This document shows positions 42,586 through 52,121 of a DNA stretch of 64,000 nucleotides, in pieces (position 1 is the first letter of the stretch; every line of letters starts with the position of its first letter). The stretch spans positions 1 through 64,000 of the forward strand of contig JAHHSG010000012.1 of the NCBI GenBank assembly GCA_020025305.1, written 5' to 3'. The stretch comes from Oscillospiraceae bacterium (GTDB lineage: Bacteria; Bacillota; Clostridia; Oscillospirales; Oscillospiraceae). The notes beneath the pieces are model-generated. The model was given only the letters and a program-made list of their open reading frames with translations. It searched no databases and had not been told where the DNA came from. The position numbers and the translations under genes are program-made.

Positions 42586-43230
42586 TTAATGAACCTCTTC
42601 TCTGGGGCCGGGTCGGAACTCCTCCCCCAGCACTTTGATGCGTATACTGCCGGCAGACAACTCCGTCAATCGCTCCTGCAGCGGCTCCACGACCTCTGCC
42701 GTCAAGGAGACGCGCAAACAGATGTCGGCGCCGTATACAATATCGTCCACAATGCCGTTTTGTGCTGCAATTTCCAGCTTTACCCGCTCAAAAAGCGGAT
42801 AGGTGCAGGGAATTTCCACCCGGCTCCAAAGCCCCATGGTCGCCGCACCGGCAGCACTGAGTGCATCCTTGGCACCACGGGAATAGGCTCGCGTCAATCC
42901 GCCTGCGCCCAATAGGATACCGCCAAAATAGCGCGTCACCACGCAGCAGACATTGGTCACATTCTCCCGCTCGAACACCTTTAGCATAGGCTGTCCGGCT
43001 GTACCCTGCGGTTCTCCGTCATCACTGTATCGCATCACATTTTTGCCCAAGAGATAGCACCAGCAGTTGTGGCGTGCATCATAGTATCGGCTCTTCATCT
43101 CCCGAATGTGTGCTTGGGCTTCTTCCTCCGTCTCCACCGGAAAAAGATGACTGATGAAGCGTGAGCGCTTCTCTGTAAACTCGCTCTCCGCCGCTGCAAA
43201 TGGTATGCGGAATGTGTTTACATCTCCCAT
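42586..43230 (-). CDS. yigZ: YigZ/IMPACT family protein
   Basis: This 214-residue protein has the N-terminal IMPACT (UPF0029) domain with SEFTEKRSRFISHLFPV, SDDGEPQGTAGQPML and TRYFGGILLGAGGLTRAYS, plus a C-terminal DUF1949 domain. The IMPACT domain in eukaryotes regulates translation; the bacterial role is unclear. ATG at 43230 follows AGGAAAA inside the end of hflX, overlapping by 13 bases. Confidence 0.92.
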   Translation of the reverse strand: MGDVNTFRIPFAAAESEFTEKRSRFISHLFPVETEEEAQAHIREMKSRYYDARHNCWCYLLGKNVMRYSDDGEPQGTAGQPMLKVFERENVTNVCCVVTRYFGGILLGAGGLTRAYSRGAKDALSAAGAATMGLWSRVEIPCTYPLFERVKLEIAAQNGIVDDIVYGADICLRVSLTAEVVEPLQERLTELSAGSIRIKVLGEEFRPGPREEVH

Positions 43231-44513
43231 TCTTGCTTTTCCTCTCTCCATCCCTCGATATAATCTTTCAGCTGTCCCAGCAGGCGTGGCGTGCAGATGG
43301 CCACCACATCCACCGTCTCGCTGTAGTCGATCTTTTCCACCTTGCCCTCACGGTAAATGCTGTCCAAAAGGCCGGTCTTATCATAGGGCAGGTGCAGCGT
43401 CACCCGACGCGTTCCCTTGTCCAGCTTCTTATCAATGAGTTCCAGCAGGCGATCTATGCCCTCCCCTGTCTTTGCAGAGATGGATACCGCATCCTCCTCT
43501 CTGGCACGCTCTCCGGAGAAGGCAAGATCACATTTATTATATACCCGAATACAGGGAATCTGATCGGCCTTTAAATCATGGATCAGCTGATCCACGATCT
43601 TGGCCTGCTGCTCCCACTGCGGATTGGCCACATCAATCACGTGTACCAGCAGGTCTGCATACTCCAATTCCTCCAGTGTGGCCTTAAATGCCTCCACCAG
43701 CTGATGAGGCAGCTTGCGGATAAATCCCACCGTGTCAGAGATGACCACGTCCAGCGTATCGCTGACCTGCAGCAGGCGGGAGGTCGTGTCCAGTGTGTCA
43801 AAAAGCCGGTTGTTGGCGGGAATGCCAGCGCCGGTGATGGCGTTCAAAAGCGTGGATTTACCCGCATTAGTATAGCCCACAATGGCCACCACAGGAATCT
43901 CATTTTTCATGCGGCGCTGGCGCTGGGTACCCCGAACACGGCGCACCTCCTCCAGCTCTTCTTTGAGCTTGTCGATCTTACGGCGAATGTGACGGCGATC
44001 CGACTCCAGCTGCGTTTCGCCGGGGCCACGGCTGCCGATAGGCCCTTTGCCGCTGGTGCCCGCCTGCCGCTCCAAGTGCGTCCACATACCAATCAATCGC
44101 GGCAGCAAATACTGGTACTGTGCCAGTTCTACCTGTAAGCAGCCCTCCCGTGTCTTGGCGCGCTGGGCAAAAATATCCAGGATTAAGCCGCTGCGGTCAA
44201 TGACCTGTACGCCCAGCATCTCTGTCAATACGCGGATCTGGGAAGGCGACAGGTCGTTGTCGAAGATCACCATGGTGGCCTGCTCCTCTTCCACCATGCG
44301 GCGCACCTCCTCCACCTTTCCCTCGCCGATGAAGCTGTGAGGGTCCGGCTTTTCACGGCTCTGCAAAATAGTGCCTACGGCCTGGCCTCCTGCTGTATCC
44401 ACCAGAGCTGCCAACTCGGCCAAGCTCTCCTCGTCTGTATTGTCCTCGCGCAAAACGGGTGAGCGCAGCCCCACCAATACCGCGTAGTCTCTTTTCTTAA
44501 CTTCCTGTTCCAT
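43218..44513 (-). CDS. hflX: HflX, ribosome-associated GTPase
   Basis: This 431-residue GTPase rescues or splits stalled 70S ribosomes after heat or antibiotic stress. The N-terminal HflX domain ends in the coiled region with GPGETQLESDRR; the G domain has G1 GYTNAGKST, SDTVGFI and NKCDL. ATG at 44513 follows GAGGACATTT. A longer frame from 44633 lies in the leader and lacks a ribosome site. A consensus promoter about 220 bases upstream leaves a long leader. Confidence 0.94.
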   Translation of the reverse strand: MEQEVKKRDYAVLVGLRSPVLREDNTDEESLAELAALVDTAGGQAVGTILQSREKPDPHSFIGEGKVEEVRRMVEEEQATMVIFDNDLSPSQIRVLTEMLGVQVIDRSGLILDIFAQRAKTREGCLQVELAQYQYLLPRLIGMWTHLERQAGTSGKGPIGSRGPGETQLESDRRHIRRKIDKLKEELEEVRRVRGTQRQRRMKNEIPVVAIVGYTNAGKSTLLNAITGAGIPANNRLFDTLDTTSRLLQVSDTLDVVISDTVGFIRKLPHQLVEAFKATLEELEYADLLVHVIDVANPQWEQQAKIVDQLIHDLKADQIPCIRVYNKCDLAFSGERAREEDAVSISAKTGEGIDRLLELIDKKLDKGTRRVTLHLPYDKTGLLDSIYREGKVEKIDYSETVDVVAICTPRLLGQLKDYIEGWREEKQEWEM

Positions 44514-44727
44514 AAATGTCCTCGTATTTCTCTTAAAATAGGGAATGTTCGGCTTGTCACAACCGGTGCTCATGAGCGTCCGCCGAGCATGAAAAGCCAT
44601 TTTTAGTCGGTATCGATGCGCCGTAGGAAACATGGCGGCACTATGTAGTGCTTACCATTACACAGACAGCCCATAACCACACAGGATACCTATACTGCCC
44701 GAAAGCAGCCGGACGCTTTTCAATTGC
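44514..44727 (-). promoter_or_regulatory. hflX: long leader of hflX with a possible short upstream frame
   Basis: From the predicted start of transcription there are about 210 bases of leader. It holds a 23-codon frame beginning ATGGGCTGTCTG (on the minus strand, about 44669-44598), without a good ribosome site. Antibiotic-inducible hflX genes in other Firmicutes are controlled by leader attenuation, so this deserves checking, but I see no clear terminator here. Confidence 0.3.
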
Positions 44728-44733
44728 ATTTTT

Positions 44734-44762
44734 ATTATAGTATAATTCCCGATAAATGTAAA
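44734..44762 (-). promoter_or_regulatory. hflX: sigma-A promoter of hflX
   Basis: Minus strand TTTACA (44762-44757), 17-base spacer, perfect TATAAT (44739-44734). It begins just below the rpmE terminator. Confidence 0.85.
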
Positions 44763-44763
44763 A

Positions 44764-44794
44764 CAAAACCCGCACCAACACGATGCGGGTTTTG
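44764..44794 (-). terminator. terminator of rpmE
   Basis: CAAAACCCGCA(T/C)C arms pair around GTGTTG-type loop, then GTTTTG on the minus strand. It separates rpmE from hflX. Confidence 0.85.
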
Positions 44795-44807
44795 CAAATG
44801 CCACAAT

Positions 44808-45011
44808 TTACTTGTCCAGGCCGAAACGCTTGTTGAACTTTGCCACACGTCCGCCAGTATCCACCAGCTTCTGCTTGCCGGTGAAGAAGGGGTGACACTT
44901 AGAGCAGACTTCCACCTTGATATCCTTCTTGGTAGAACCTGTCTCAATCACATTACCGCAGGCGCAAGTAATAGTAGTCTGCTGATAATTGGGATGGATT
45001 CCTTCCTTCAT
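44808..45011 (-). CDS. rpmE: RpmE, 50S ribosomal protein L31 (zinc form)
   Basis: This 67-residue ribosomal protein starts MKEGIHPNY and keeps all zinc Cys (CACG near residue 16 and CSKCHPF near 36), so it is the zinc-binding form rather than the Zur-controlled Cys-less form. The end VDTGGRVAKFNKRFGL is typical. AGAGGTG precedes the start. Confidence 0.96.
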   Translation of the reverse strand: MKEGIHPNYQQTTITCACGNVIETGSTKKDIKVEVCSKCHPFFTGKQKLVDTGGRVAKFNKRFGLDK

Positions 45012-45065
45012 TGCTCTTGTTCACCTCTTTCTGGTACATAAGTCCTTTTCACAAAGGCAAATGAA

Positions 45066-45094
45066 ATGTTACCATATTTGGGACAAAAAATCAA
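45066..45094 (-). promoter_or_regulatory. rpmE: sigma-A promoter of rpmE
   Basis: Minus strand TTGATT (45094-45089), 17-base spacer, TAACAT (45071-45066). It lies just after the addA stop and gives rpmE its own expression. Confidence 0.7.
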
Positions 45095-45097
45095 GTA

Positions 45098-48000
45098 TTA
45101 TTTCAAAGAAATTTGCGTTTCCGTGGCAAAGAAATACAAAATCTGCTCTACGACCGGCTTTTCAAAGATTTGACTGATGGCTTGTGCATAGGCAGTCAGC
45201 TGCGGGCGGTATACTGCTGCACGCTCTTCCTCTTGGCCGGGCCGAATTCGGTCTGTCTTAAAGTCCACAATCGCAAGTCCGTCTGCCGTCTCAAAGCAGC
45301 AGTCCACCACGCCCTGCAGCAGCATCTGCTCCGAGGGATCTATGGACGGCTCATAGAGCGTGGCCGGCAGGAGCAGCGCAAAGGGGAACTCCCTCCAAAC
45401 ATGACGTGCGCCCCGAATGCGCTGCGCCAGGGGTGAATTCAAAAACGCCGTCAGCTTCCGGCAATCCACTGCCTGGGCCTGCTGCTCCGTCAAAAGGCGG
45501 CGCTCCTGCAAATGCCGCACCTGTGCCTCCGGGCTGTCGGCCTGCTTGGAGAAATCCAGATACTGCATGGCCAAGTGCATGGCCGTTCCTCTTTCCGCAG
45601 CGCTCAGCGTCTGCTCCGCCTGCAAAAAGCGAGGCGCTTCGATGGACACACGACGCAGGTGCGGCGATGCGGTTCCTTGGGCAATCTCCTCATCCAATTC
45701 TCGTCCTTTAAGCTGTGTAGCGGTCACCTTGGAGGGCACAGTGCAGGCGGCCGTATGTGCATAGGCGCAGCGAAGAGCGCTGAGATTGGGAACGGGAGAC
45801 TCCACCGCCTCTTGTCTCTCCTCCTCACTCGTCTTCTCCACCGAAACAGGATTCTCCCACAGCCGCACTTTCCACCCGCCATATGTGCTGTGGAGATGAT
45901 GGGGCTCCATCTCCGCCCACTGGTGGATCACACCTGCCTCATAGCTGTTGAGCAACGGAAGCAGCATCCAGTCTCCCGGACACCGCACAGAGCCTACCAC
46001 CTCCGGCGGCACTGGCAGATCTGTGAGACTGATGAGATCTCGCACATGCTTGCGGGCATGTTTCATGCAGTCTACTATCACCAGTTTCTCCTTAGCACGG
46101 GTCATCGCCACATAGAGAATACGCATCTCCTCAGCACGACTCTCCCGCTCCATCTGTTTGGCCACCGCCGTTTTACTGATCGTGTCGTAGCGGATATGGC
46201 GCTCCGGCTCCACACGCTCTGTCCCGAGTCCCAATGTGGGATGTACCAGCACCGGGCGCTTAAAATCTGCCGTGTTGAACGTTTTTTGCATATCACAGAG
46301 GAATACTACAGGAAACTCCAGGCCCTTGGATTTATGAATACTCATGATCTGCACGCCGCCGGACGAGGCTTGCGTGTGAAGAAGTGGTGCCTCATCGCTC
46401 TCCAAGAGCTTGTGCAGCTGCGCCACAAAGTCAAAAACACTTTTCTGTCCCGCAGCCGCCTGCTGGGAGGCATAGGCGTAAAATGCAGTTAAATGATCCT
46501 TGCGCTGTCGCCCTCCCTCCATAGCGCCGAACACCGCCTGCACATGGAGTCGAGAGTAGATTTCCCACACCAGCCGATCGACGGACAGGTCATGGGCAAG
46601 GGTGCGCAGTTCCTGCAGCACCTGGCAAAAGGACACGCTATCCTGTGCTGTATCGGCGCACAAGGCATCATAATAATCCCCCGTGGGACACAGGGCACGG
46701 ATCTGCGCCAATCGATCAGGTGAGAAGCCAAAGAGCGGTGAACGAAGCACAGAGATCAGAGGGATATCCTGCCGTGGGTTGTCAATGATTTGCAGCAGAG
46801 AAAATACAACAGCAATCTCCATCGTGGCAAAAAGCGACTCATTCTCCGAGGTAGAACAAGGGATATTCTCCCTTTTTAACGCCTCTGTAAAGGCCTTTTG
46901 CCTTGCACGTGGAGAACGCATCAAAATGACAATATCTTCTGGTTTCACCGCTCGGACATGTTCCCCGTCTTGCACGGAAAAGCCCTCATCCAGCATTTGG
47001 CGGATCTGGCCCGCCACAAAGCGGGCCTCTGTCTCCTGTCGATCAAAGTTCTCCTCATCCGTATTGACAACACTGATCAGATGAAACTCTGTCTCCATGC
47101 CTTCCCTGGGCGGATAATACGCAGCGCCGAAGTAAAGACGCTCTTCGTCCCCATAGTCCATCTCCCCCATCTGTTGAGACATAATGTTTTCAAAGACGAA
47201 GTTGGTTGTGTCCAGCACCTCTTGGCGGGAGCGGAAATTGCGGCTGAGGAGTACCTTTCGGGGCTCTCCCTCTTCCGCCTTCTCCACCGATGCATACGCC
47301 AGATATTTCTCCAAAAAAATGGTCGGATCTGCCAAGCGGAAGCGATAGATGCTCTGCTTCACGTCACCTACGACGAAGAGGTTCTTCCCTTCCCGGGAAA
47401 TAGCGTTAAAAATACAGTTTTGTACGGCATTGGTATCCTGATACTCGTCTACCATAATCTCCCGATATCGGGTGGAGAGCTGACGGGCCAGCTGGGTCGG
47501 CGTACCGTCCGTCTGCTGCAGGATTTCAATGGCAAAATGCTCCTGATCGGAAAAGTCCATCACATTGCGGCGCAACTTCTCCCTTTGGTATGCTTGGGTA
47601 AATGCAGCGGTCAGCTGCAGCAGTGCGGACATGGCTGGTGCCATGGCCCCCAGATCCTCCAAATATTCCTTCTCCGACAGCGCATAAACGGCAGTCATCT
47701 TTTTCAGATCCTTTTTGCACTGCTCCAATACCGTCTTTGCCCGCTCTTTATAGCAGGCGTTCTCCTCGCCCCGGACACTTCCCATACGGCGGAACACGGG
47801 CTGTACCTGTCCCATGGCCTCCCAGCCCTTTTGGGCGGCCTCTTCATAGGTACGCAGTACCTGCGCCACCTCTAAAAATCGGTCGCTGTACGCCGCGGCT
47901 ACGGCAGGACAGGGCTCCATTTCCTCCGCCGCACGCTCCAGACAATCCGCCCAGAAGAGGGCGCGGCGGACAGTATCGTCCATCATCACGCGGCCATACG

Positions 48001-48652
48001 CACTGTCGCTCAAATGCTCCGGCAGATGCTTCCAGTGTTCCTGTTCCTGCATCAGCCACTGCAGCGGATAGGGATGACTCTGGATCTTGCTGTGCATCTC
48101 CAGCACCAGTGTCTCCAGCATACGATCATCCCGCCCCGCACCCAACGTCTGAGCCAGCATGGCTGCATCCCCATCCTGCTGCTCCAAGCGCTGATAAAAC
48201 GCCTCCAGCACACGACGCAGTACGCGTTCCTTCATGGTCAGGCTCTCCGACTCATCCAGCACTCGGAAGTCCGGTGTCAGGCTGTCGTTTTCCTCACCGG
48301 AGAGCAAGTGGACATTCTCCCGCAGGAGCGATGCGCAAAAAGCATCTACCGTCTTGATGTCCGCCTGATAAACACGGAACATCTGCTGGCGAAGATGGCG
48401 GTTGTCAGGCTCCGCCGCCACACGCTTACTCAGCTCCTTGGCGATCTTACCCCGCAGCTCCGCCGCCGCCGCCTTCGTATAGGTGATGATGAGGAAATCA
48501 TCCACATGGCAGTGCTCTTCCTCCATGTAGGCAAACAGGCGCTCCACCAGCACCTTTGTCTTACCGCTGCCGGCCGCCGCCGACACCAGCAAACTGCCGC
48601 CCCGATTATAGACAGCCTTCTCCTGCTCCTTTGTCAGCTGTATTGTTTCCAT
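45098..48652 (-). CDS. addA: AddA, helicase-nuclease subunit A
   Basis: This 1184-residue protein is the UvrD-type helicase plus nuclease of AddAB, which resects DNA double-strand breaks at Chi. Walker A is SAAAGSGKT near residue 25, Walker B VDEYQD, and MTRAKEKL marks helicase motif VI. The C-terminal RecB-like nuclease has AIVDFKTDR. Length is normal. The ATG at 48652 follows AAAGGAGG and overlaps the end of addB by 47 bases. Confidence 0.96.
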   Translation of the reverse strand: METIQLTKEQEKAVYNRGGSLLVSAAAGSGKTKVLVERLFAYMEEEHCHVDDFLIITYTKAAAAELRGKIAKELSKRVAAEPDNRHLRQQMFRVYQADIKTVDAFCASLLRENVHLLSGEENDSLTPDFRVLDESESLTMKERVLRRVLEAFYQRLEQQDGDAAMLAQTLGAGRDDRMLETLVLEMHSKIQSHPYPLQWLMQEQEHWKHLPEHLSDSAYGRVMMDDTVRRALFWADCLERAAEEMEPCPAVAAAYSDRFLEVAQVLRTYEEAAQKGWEAMGQVQPVFRRMGSVRGEENACYKERAKTVLEQCKKDLKKMTAVYALSEKEYLEDLGAMAPAMSALLQLTAAFTQAYQREKLRRNVMDFSDQEHFAIEILQQTDGTPTQLARQLSTRYREIMVDEYQDTNAVQNCIFNAISREGKNLFVVGDVKQSIYRFRLADPTIFLEKYLAYASVEKAEEGEPRKVLLSRNFRSRQEVLDTTNFVFENIMSQQMGEMDYGDEERLYFGAAYYPPREGMETEFHLISVVNTDEENFDRQETEARFVAGQIRQMLDEGFSVQDGEHVRAVKPEDIVILMRSPRARQKAFTEALKRENIPCSTSENESLFATMEIAVVFSLLQIIDNPRQDIPLISVLRSPLFGFSPDRLAQIRALCPTGDYYDALCADTAQDSVSFCQVLQELRTLAHDLSVDRLVWEIYSRLHVQAVFGAMEGGRQRKDHLTAFYAYASQQAAAGQKSVFDFVAQLHKLLESDEAPLLHTQASSGGVQIMSIHKSKGLEFPVVFLCDMQKTFNTADFKRPVLVHPTLGLGTERVEPERHIRYDTISKTAVAKQMERESRAEEMRILYVAMTRAKEKLVIVDCMKHARKHVRDLISLTDLPVPPEVVGSVRCPGDWMLLPLLNSYEAGVIHQWAEMEPHHLHSTYGGWKVRLWENPVSVEKTSEEERQEAVESPVPNLSALRCAYAHTAACTVPSKVTATQLKGRELDEEIAQGTASPHLRRVSIEAPRFLQAEQTLSAAERGTAMHLAMQYLDFSKQADSPEAQVRHLQERRLLTEQQAQAVDCRKLTAFLNSPLAQRIRGARHVWREFPFALLLPATLYEPSIDPSEQMLLQGVVDCCFETADGLAIVDFKTDRIRPGQEEERAAVYRPQLTAYAQAISQIFEKPVVEQILYFFATETQISLK

Positions 48653-51600
48653 GGTACGCCTCCTTTCCTACCGCATCTACATACTGCCAGAATTCCTCCG
48701 GTTCCGTCTTTTTCAGATAACGTGTGCGATCCTTGCCGTGTCCCTCCTCAAAGTAGCAGGCAGAGGCGAACTCACAATAGCGGCAAACGCTGTCATTGGG
48801 GCCACGGCTGCATGGATCAGCATCTATATTCCCCTCTTCCAACTCCCGCGCAATCTGATGGAGCAACCGATCTACATAGTGCCCCAGCTTGCCTAGCTGC
48901 GTGGCGGAGGCCAGACCGCCGCTGATATCACCGGATCTGCTCACATGAATGGGCAAATAGCAAGGCGACTCTAAGGCACTGTGTTCCATCGCACGAAGCA
49001 CCTCCGGTTCCGAGAGCACCATCCCACTGCGCCGCAGTTCCTTTTCCATCGCCAAGCGCAGTGCCTCCGGCGTAATATCACGATCCGCCCGCAAGATCAC
49101 ATCCCTTGCCGGCAGATACAGCACCCCGGCCGGCACAATCTCGTGTGCAAAGTGCTTCTCTCCTTCCTGACCAGAAAGAGCGAAGAGATAGAGCAGCATC
49201 TGAATTCCAAGCCCGTAACGCAAATCGGTGAGGTCAAAGCTTTTTTTGCCCGTCTTATAGTCCACTACACGAAGATAGAGTTTGCCGTCGTGGAGCCAAC
49301 CGTCCACCCGGTCCACCTTACCACTGAGACTGAGCCTCGTCTCCCCCTCTTGGATCGTGATGGCAGGCAGCGCACCATCTCCACCGAAGCCCAGTTCAAA
49401 TTCGATCGGTACAAAGTCCGACTCCGCCAGTTCTTGTGCAATATTCTCAATCATGGTGTAGGCCGCAGAGCGCAGACGGGAAAAGAGATAGCGAAAGCGG
49501 GCACTCTTGTCTTGAAATCGATCGATGCATGTCTTTGCATAGAGATCCACATAGTGCTTTACCAGCTGTCGTAAATCTTCTTTTTCCACCGCACCATAGC
49601 CGCCCCGTTTCATGACATCCCGCGTCACATTTTCCAATAGGAAATGAATAAACGTGCCGATTTCCGGCGCATCAAACCCGGCACTGCGGCGCTCTTTGGC
49701 CTTAAGACCGTACTGCATGAAATAGCCGAAATGACAGCGCTTCATCTGATCCATCCGAGACGCGGACATATGAATTTTGCTGCCATACAGCGCCTGCACC
49801 GCCTGGGGTGACAGATGCCCGCGCTCCATGGCATGGGCACGGGACATCGCCTCTAAAACCTGGGTATAGCGTGTATCCTGGGCAAAATACTGCCACAGCG
49901 CTCCCCCGGGATCCTCACCGGCCAGTTCCAACGCCGAAGCCTCTACTTCATAGCGATAACTGCCGTCCTCCATCTGGATTGGTACTTTGGGAAATAGCTG
50001 TGCAATCCGTTCCACCACAAAGGACGGCCGCAGCTGACTGCCGTTTAAATCTGTCACCGGCCAGCTGACACGCAATAGCTCTGTGGGCAGGGCAAGGCTG
50101 GCATAGATATTTTGCAACTCCTGATCCAAGGGGTCAAAGGTAGCGTCCGAGAGAAGGATATTCCTCTGCTGCAGCGCCACACGATCCTCACTGTCCAGAA
50201 TTCCGCTGCCGGCATTGACAGCGGGTAGTACATGGTCATTGGCACCCAGCAAAAAAAAGCAGCGTACCCGATGCCGATCATTACGTGTGATCTCGCTCAC
50301 CTTCACCTGATCCAACGTGGCAGGAATGGTACCCACGCTGTACTGACTGAGCACCAGCCGCAGCAAGCGGGCAAATTCTCCATCCGCCAGTTCGCTCTCC
50401 CCCAAAATCTCTACAAACTGGTCGAGAACGCCGCACAGAATCTTCCACAGCTGATCATACTCCTCTGCCAACTGCACCTGCCCGGCCCGCAGCAGAGCCG
50501 CCGTCTTTTCCTCCAGCCGTTCCGGGACGCCACAGCTCTGCACAAAGCTATAAAGTGCTTTTACTTTATCCTTGGCTGATTTACTTGCTTTTAAGGCATC
50601 GCAAAAGCCCTGCAGCGGTTCTGCCACCTTTTTGCGGATCTCGTTGATTTTGGCAAGACGCTCCCGAGAGCTATCCGTTTCTTCCCGGCCATAACCGTCC
50701 GGATGGGCCGTCCAATCCCTGTCATGAAGCCACATATTTCCCCGGATTTCCCAGCAGATAACATAGTTCTCCAGCAAGTCGCACTCATCCTCTGTGATCC
50801 CTGCCAAACCGGTTTTCAAATAGCGAAACATATCCTCATATTCAAAACCGCCGGTGACCGCATCCACGGCGCTGAGGATCATGGTGATCACCGGTTTTTC
50901 CAAAAGATCGCTGCGGCGGCTTAAGTAGGCCGGGATGTTGCAGCGGGCAAATACGTCCTCCAATATAGGCCCGTATGCATCCATGTTCCGTGCCCCCACG
51001 GCAATATCCCGGAAACGATACTGCCCGGAACGAACCAGTTGCAAAATCTCTGCCGCTGCCCATTCCGCCTCGGTGTAGGCCGTTCCGGACTGGGCAAGGC
51101 GGATGCTCTCCGTCTGTTCCTGCCACACCGGGTCTTTGCCGCCGAAAAAGTATTTCTCCAAATGCTGCAGCGCCGTGCCCTCCGGGGATGGGAGATATAC
51201 TATTTCACAGGGCTTGCCTGCCTGCTGCGCCATACGCACTAAACGCTGTCGCTGACGCACTGCATTTTGGAACAGCTCCTCGTTGCCCTTTTCGCCTAAA
51301 AGGGTCACGGTGACACTGTTGGCCTGCCGCAAAATCACGGAGAGGATACTCTCCTCCAATTGATTAAAATAGGAAAACCCGTCCAGATAGACATCCTTGC
51401 CGCAGAGATAAACACTCTCCTCCAAATGATCCCGCAGCTTTTGCAGCCGGGAACGGGCATCCAATCCCTCCGTATGGAGCTTAGCGTCATAAGCAGCGTA
51501 CAGCAGGGCCACATCCCGCAGCTTGTCGCCGCTGGCCCCTTCCATGTCCTCCACCTGCTTCCACAACGCCTCCGGTGTCACCTCATAGGCGTAAAACTCC

Positions 51601-51968
51601 TCCGCCAGATCCGTCAGCTGCCGCAAAAACGCAGAACGCTGACTAGGACGGCCGAATACTTTCAGCTTACTGTGCAGCTCCTGCAGTGCAAGACGCATGG
51701 TCAGCAGCTTTCCGCCGTTATCCAGTGTAAAATCCGCCAGCCCTCCGGTCTGACTTAAAATGCGCGTGGTCAGATTTTGAAAGCTCAATACCTCTGCATC
51801 TCGGCAGGCCGTAGGCCCCAGTGCCTGACAGAGATCCACCTCGGCGGCATAGGAAATATGTTCCGGTACCAGCAGCACCTGTTGGCGCTGGGTGCGCCGT
51901 TCACTCATCGTGCGCAGCACACGGCCTGATTTCCCGCTGCCGGCACGTCCAATCCAAATGGAAAGCAT
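48606..51968 (-). CDS. addB: AddB, helicase-like nuclease subunit B
   Basis: This 1120-residue subunit has Walker A GRAGSGKS at residues 7-14, an inactive helicase core, and a C-terminal nuclease (RVVDYKTGKK). Four cysteines of the expected 4Fe-4S cluster are present: one near the LLxK-like region (KRCHFGY) and three near the end (CRYCEFASACYF). It precedes addA, as usual in Firmicutes. Confidence 0.95.
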   Translation of the reverse strand: MLSIWIGRAGSGKSGRVLRTMSERRTQRQQVLLVPEHISYAAEVDLCQALGPTACRDAEVLSFQNLTTRILSQTGGLADFTLDNGGKLLTMRLALQELHSKLKVFGRPSQRSAFLRQLTDLAEEFYAYEVTPEALWKQVEDMEGASGDKLRDVALLYAAYDAKLHTEGLDARSRLQKLRDHLEESVYLCGKDVYLDGFSYFNQLEESILSVILRQANSVTVTLLGEKGNEELFQNAVRQRQRLVRMAQQAGKPCEIVYLPSPEGTALQHLEKYFFGGKDPVWQEQTESIRLAQSGTAYTEAEWAAAEILQLVRSGQYRFRDIAVGARNMDAYGPILEDVFARCNIPAYLSRRSDLLEKPVITMILSAVDAVTGGFEYEDMFRYLKTGLAGITEDECDLLENYVICWEIRGNMWLHDRDWTAHPDGYGREETDSSRERLAKINEIRKKVAEPLQGFCDALKASKSAKDKVKALYSFVQSCGVPERLEEKTAALLRAGQVQLAEEYDQLWKILCGVLDQFVEILGESELADGEFARLLRLVLSQYSVGTIPATLDQVKVSEITRNDRHRVRCFFLLGANDHVLPAVNAGSGILDSEDRVALQQRNILLSDATFDPLDQELQNIYASLALPTELLRVSWPVTDLNGSQLRPSFVVERIAQLFPKVPIQMEDGSYRYEVEASALELAGEDPGGALWQYFAQDTRYTQVLEAMSRAHAMERGHLSPQAVQALYGSKIHMSASRMDQMKRCHFGYFMQYGLKAKERRSAGFDAPEIGTFIHFLLENVTRDVMKRGGYGAVEKEDLRQLVKHYVDLYAKTCIDRFQDKSARFRYLFSRLRSAAYTMIENIAQELAESDFVPIEFELGFGGDGALPAITIQEGETRLSLSGKVDRVDGWLHDGKLYLRVVDYKTGKKSFDLTDLRYGLGIQMLLYLFALSGQEGEKHFAHEIVPAGVLYLPARDVILRADRDITPEALRLAMEKELRRSGMVLSEPEVLRAMEHSALESPCYLPIHVSRSGDISGGLASATQLGKLGHYVDRLLHQIARELEEGNIDADPCSRGPNDSVCRYCEFASACYFEEGHGKDRTRYLKKTEPEEFWQYVDAVGKEAYHGNNTADKGAGEGCL

Positions 51969-52031
51969 TGCACTCCCTCCTTTTATGACAGCATAACCGC
52001 TCTGCTGTCCAGAAATCTACTCATATTTTTT

Positions 52032-52060
52032 ATTATACCTGATTGGCCCCCCTTTGCCAA
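52032..52060 (-). promoter_or_regulatory. addB: sigma-A promoter of addB-addA
   Basis: Minus strand TTGGCA (52060-52055), 17-base spacer, perfect TATAAT (52037-52032). The -35 touches the T-run of the spoIIR terminator. Confidence 0.85.
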
Positions 52061-52061
52061 T

Positions 52062-52095
52062 AAAAAAGGGAGCGAATCACTGCGATTCGCTCTCC
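52062..52095 (-). terminator. terminator of spoIIR
   Basis: GGAGAGCGAATC pairs with GATTCGCTCCC (one mismatch) around GCAGT, followed by six T on the minus strand. Confidence 0.9.
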
Positions 52096-52121
52096 GGTGC
52101 TATCTGATACCTTTGCTGTTT

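Noticed and set aside
45512..46492. 326-codon plus-strand frame opposite addA
   Set aside because: Antisense shadow of a gene with clear helicase and nuclease motifs.
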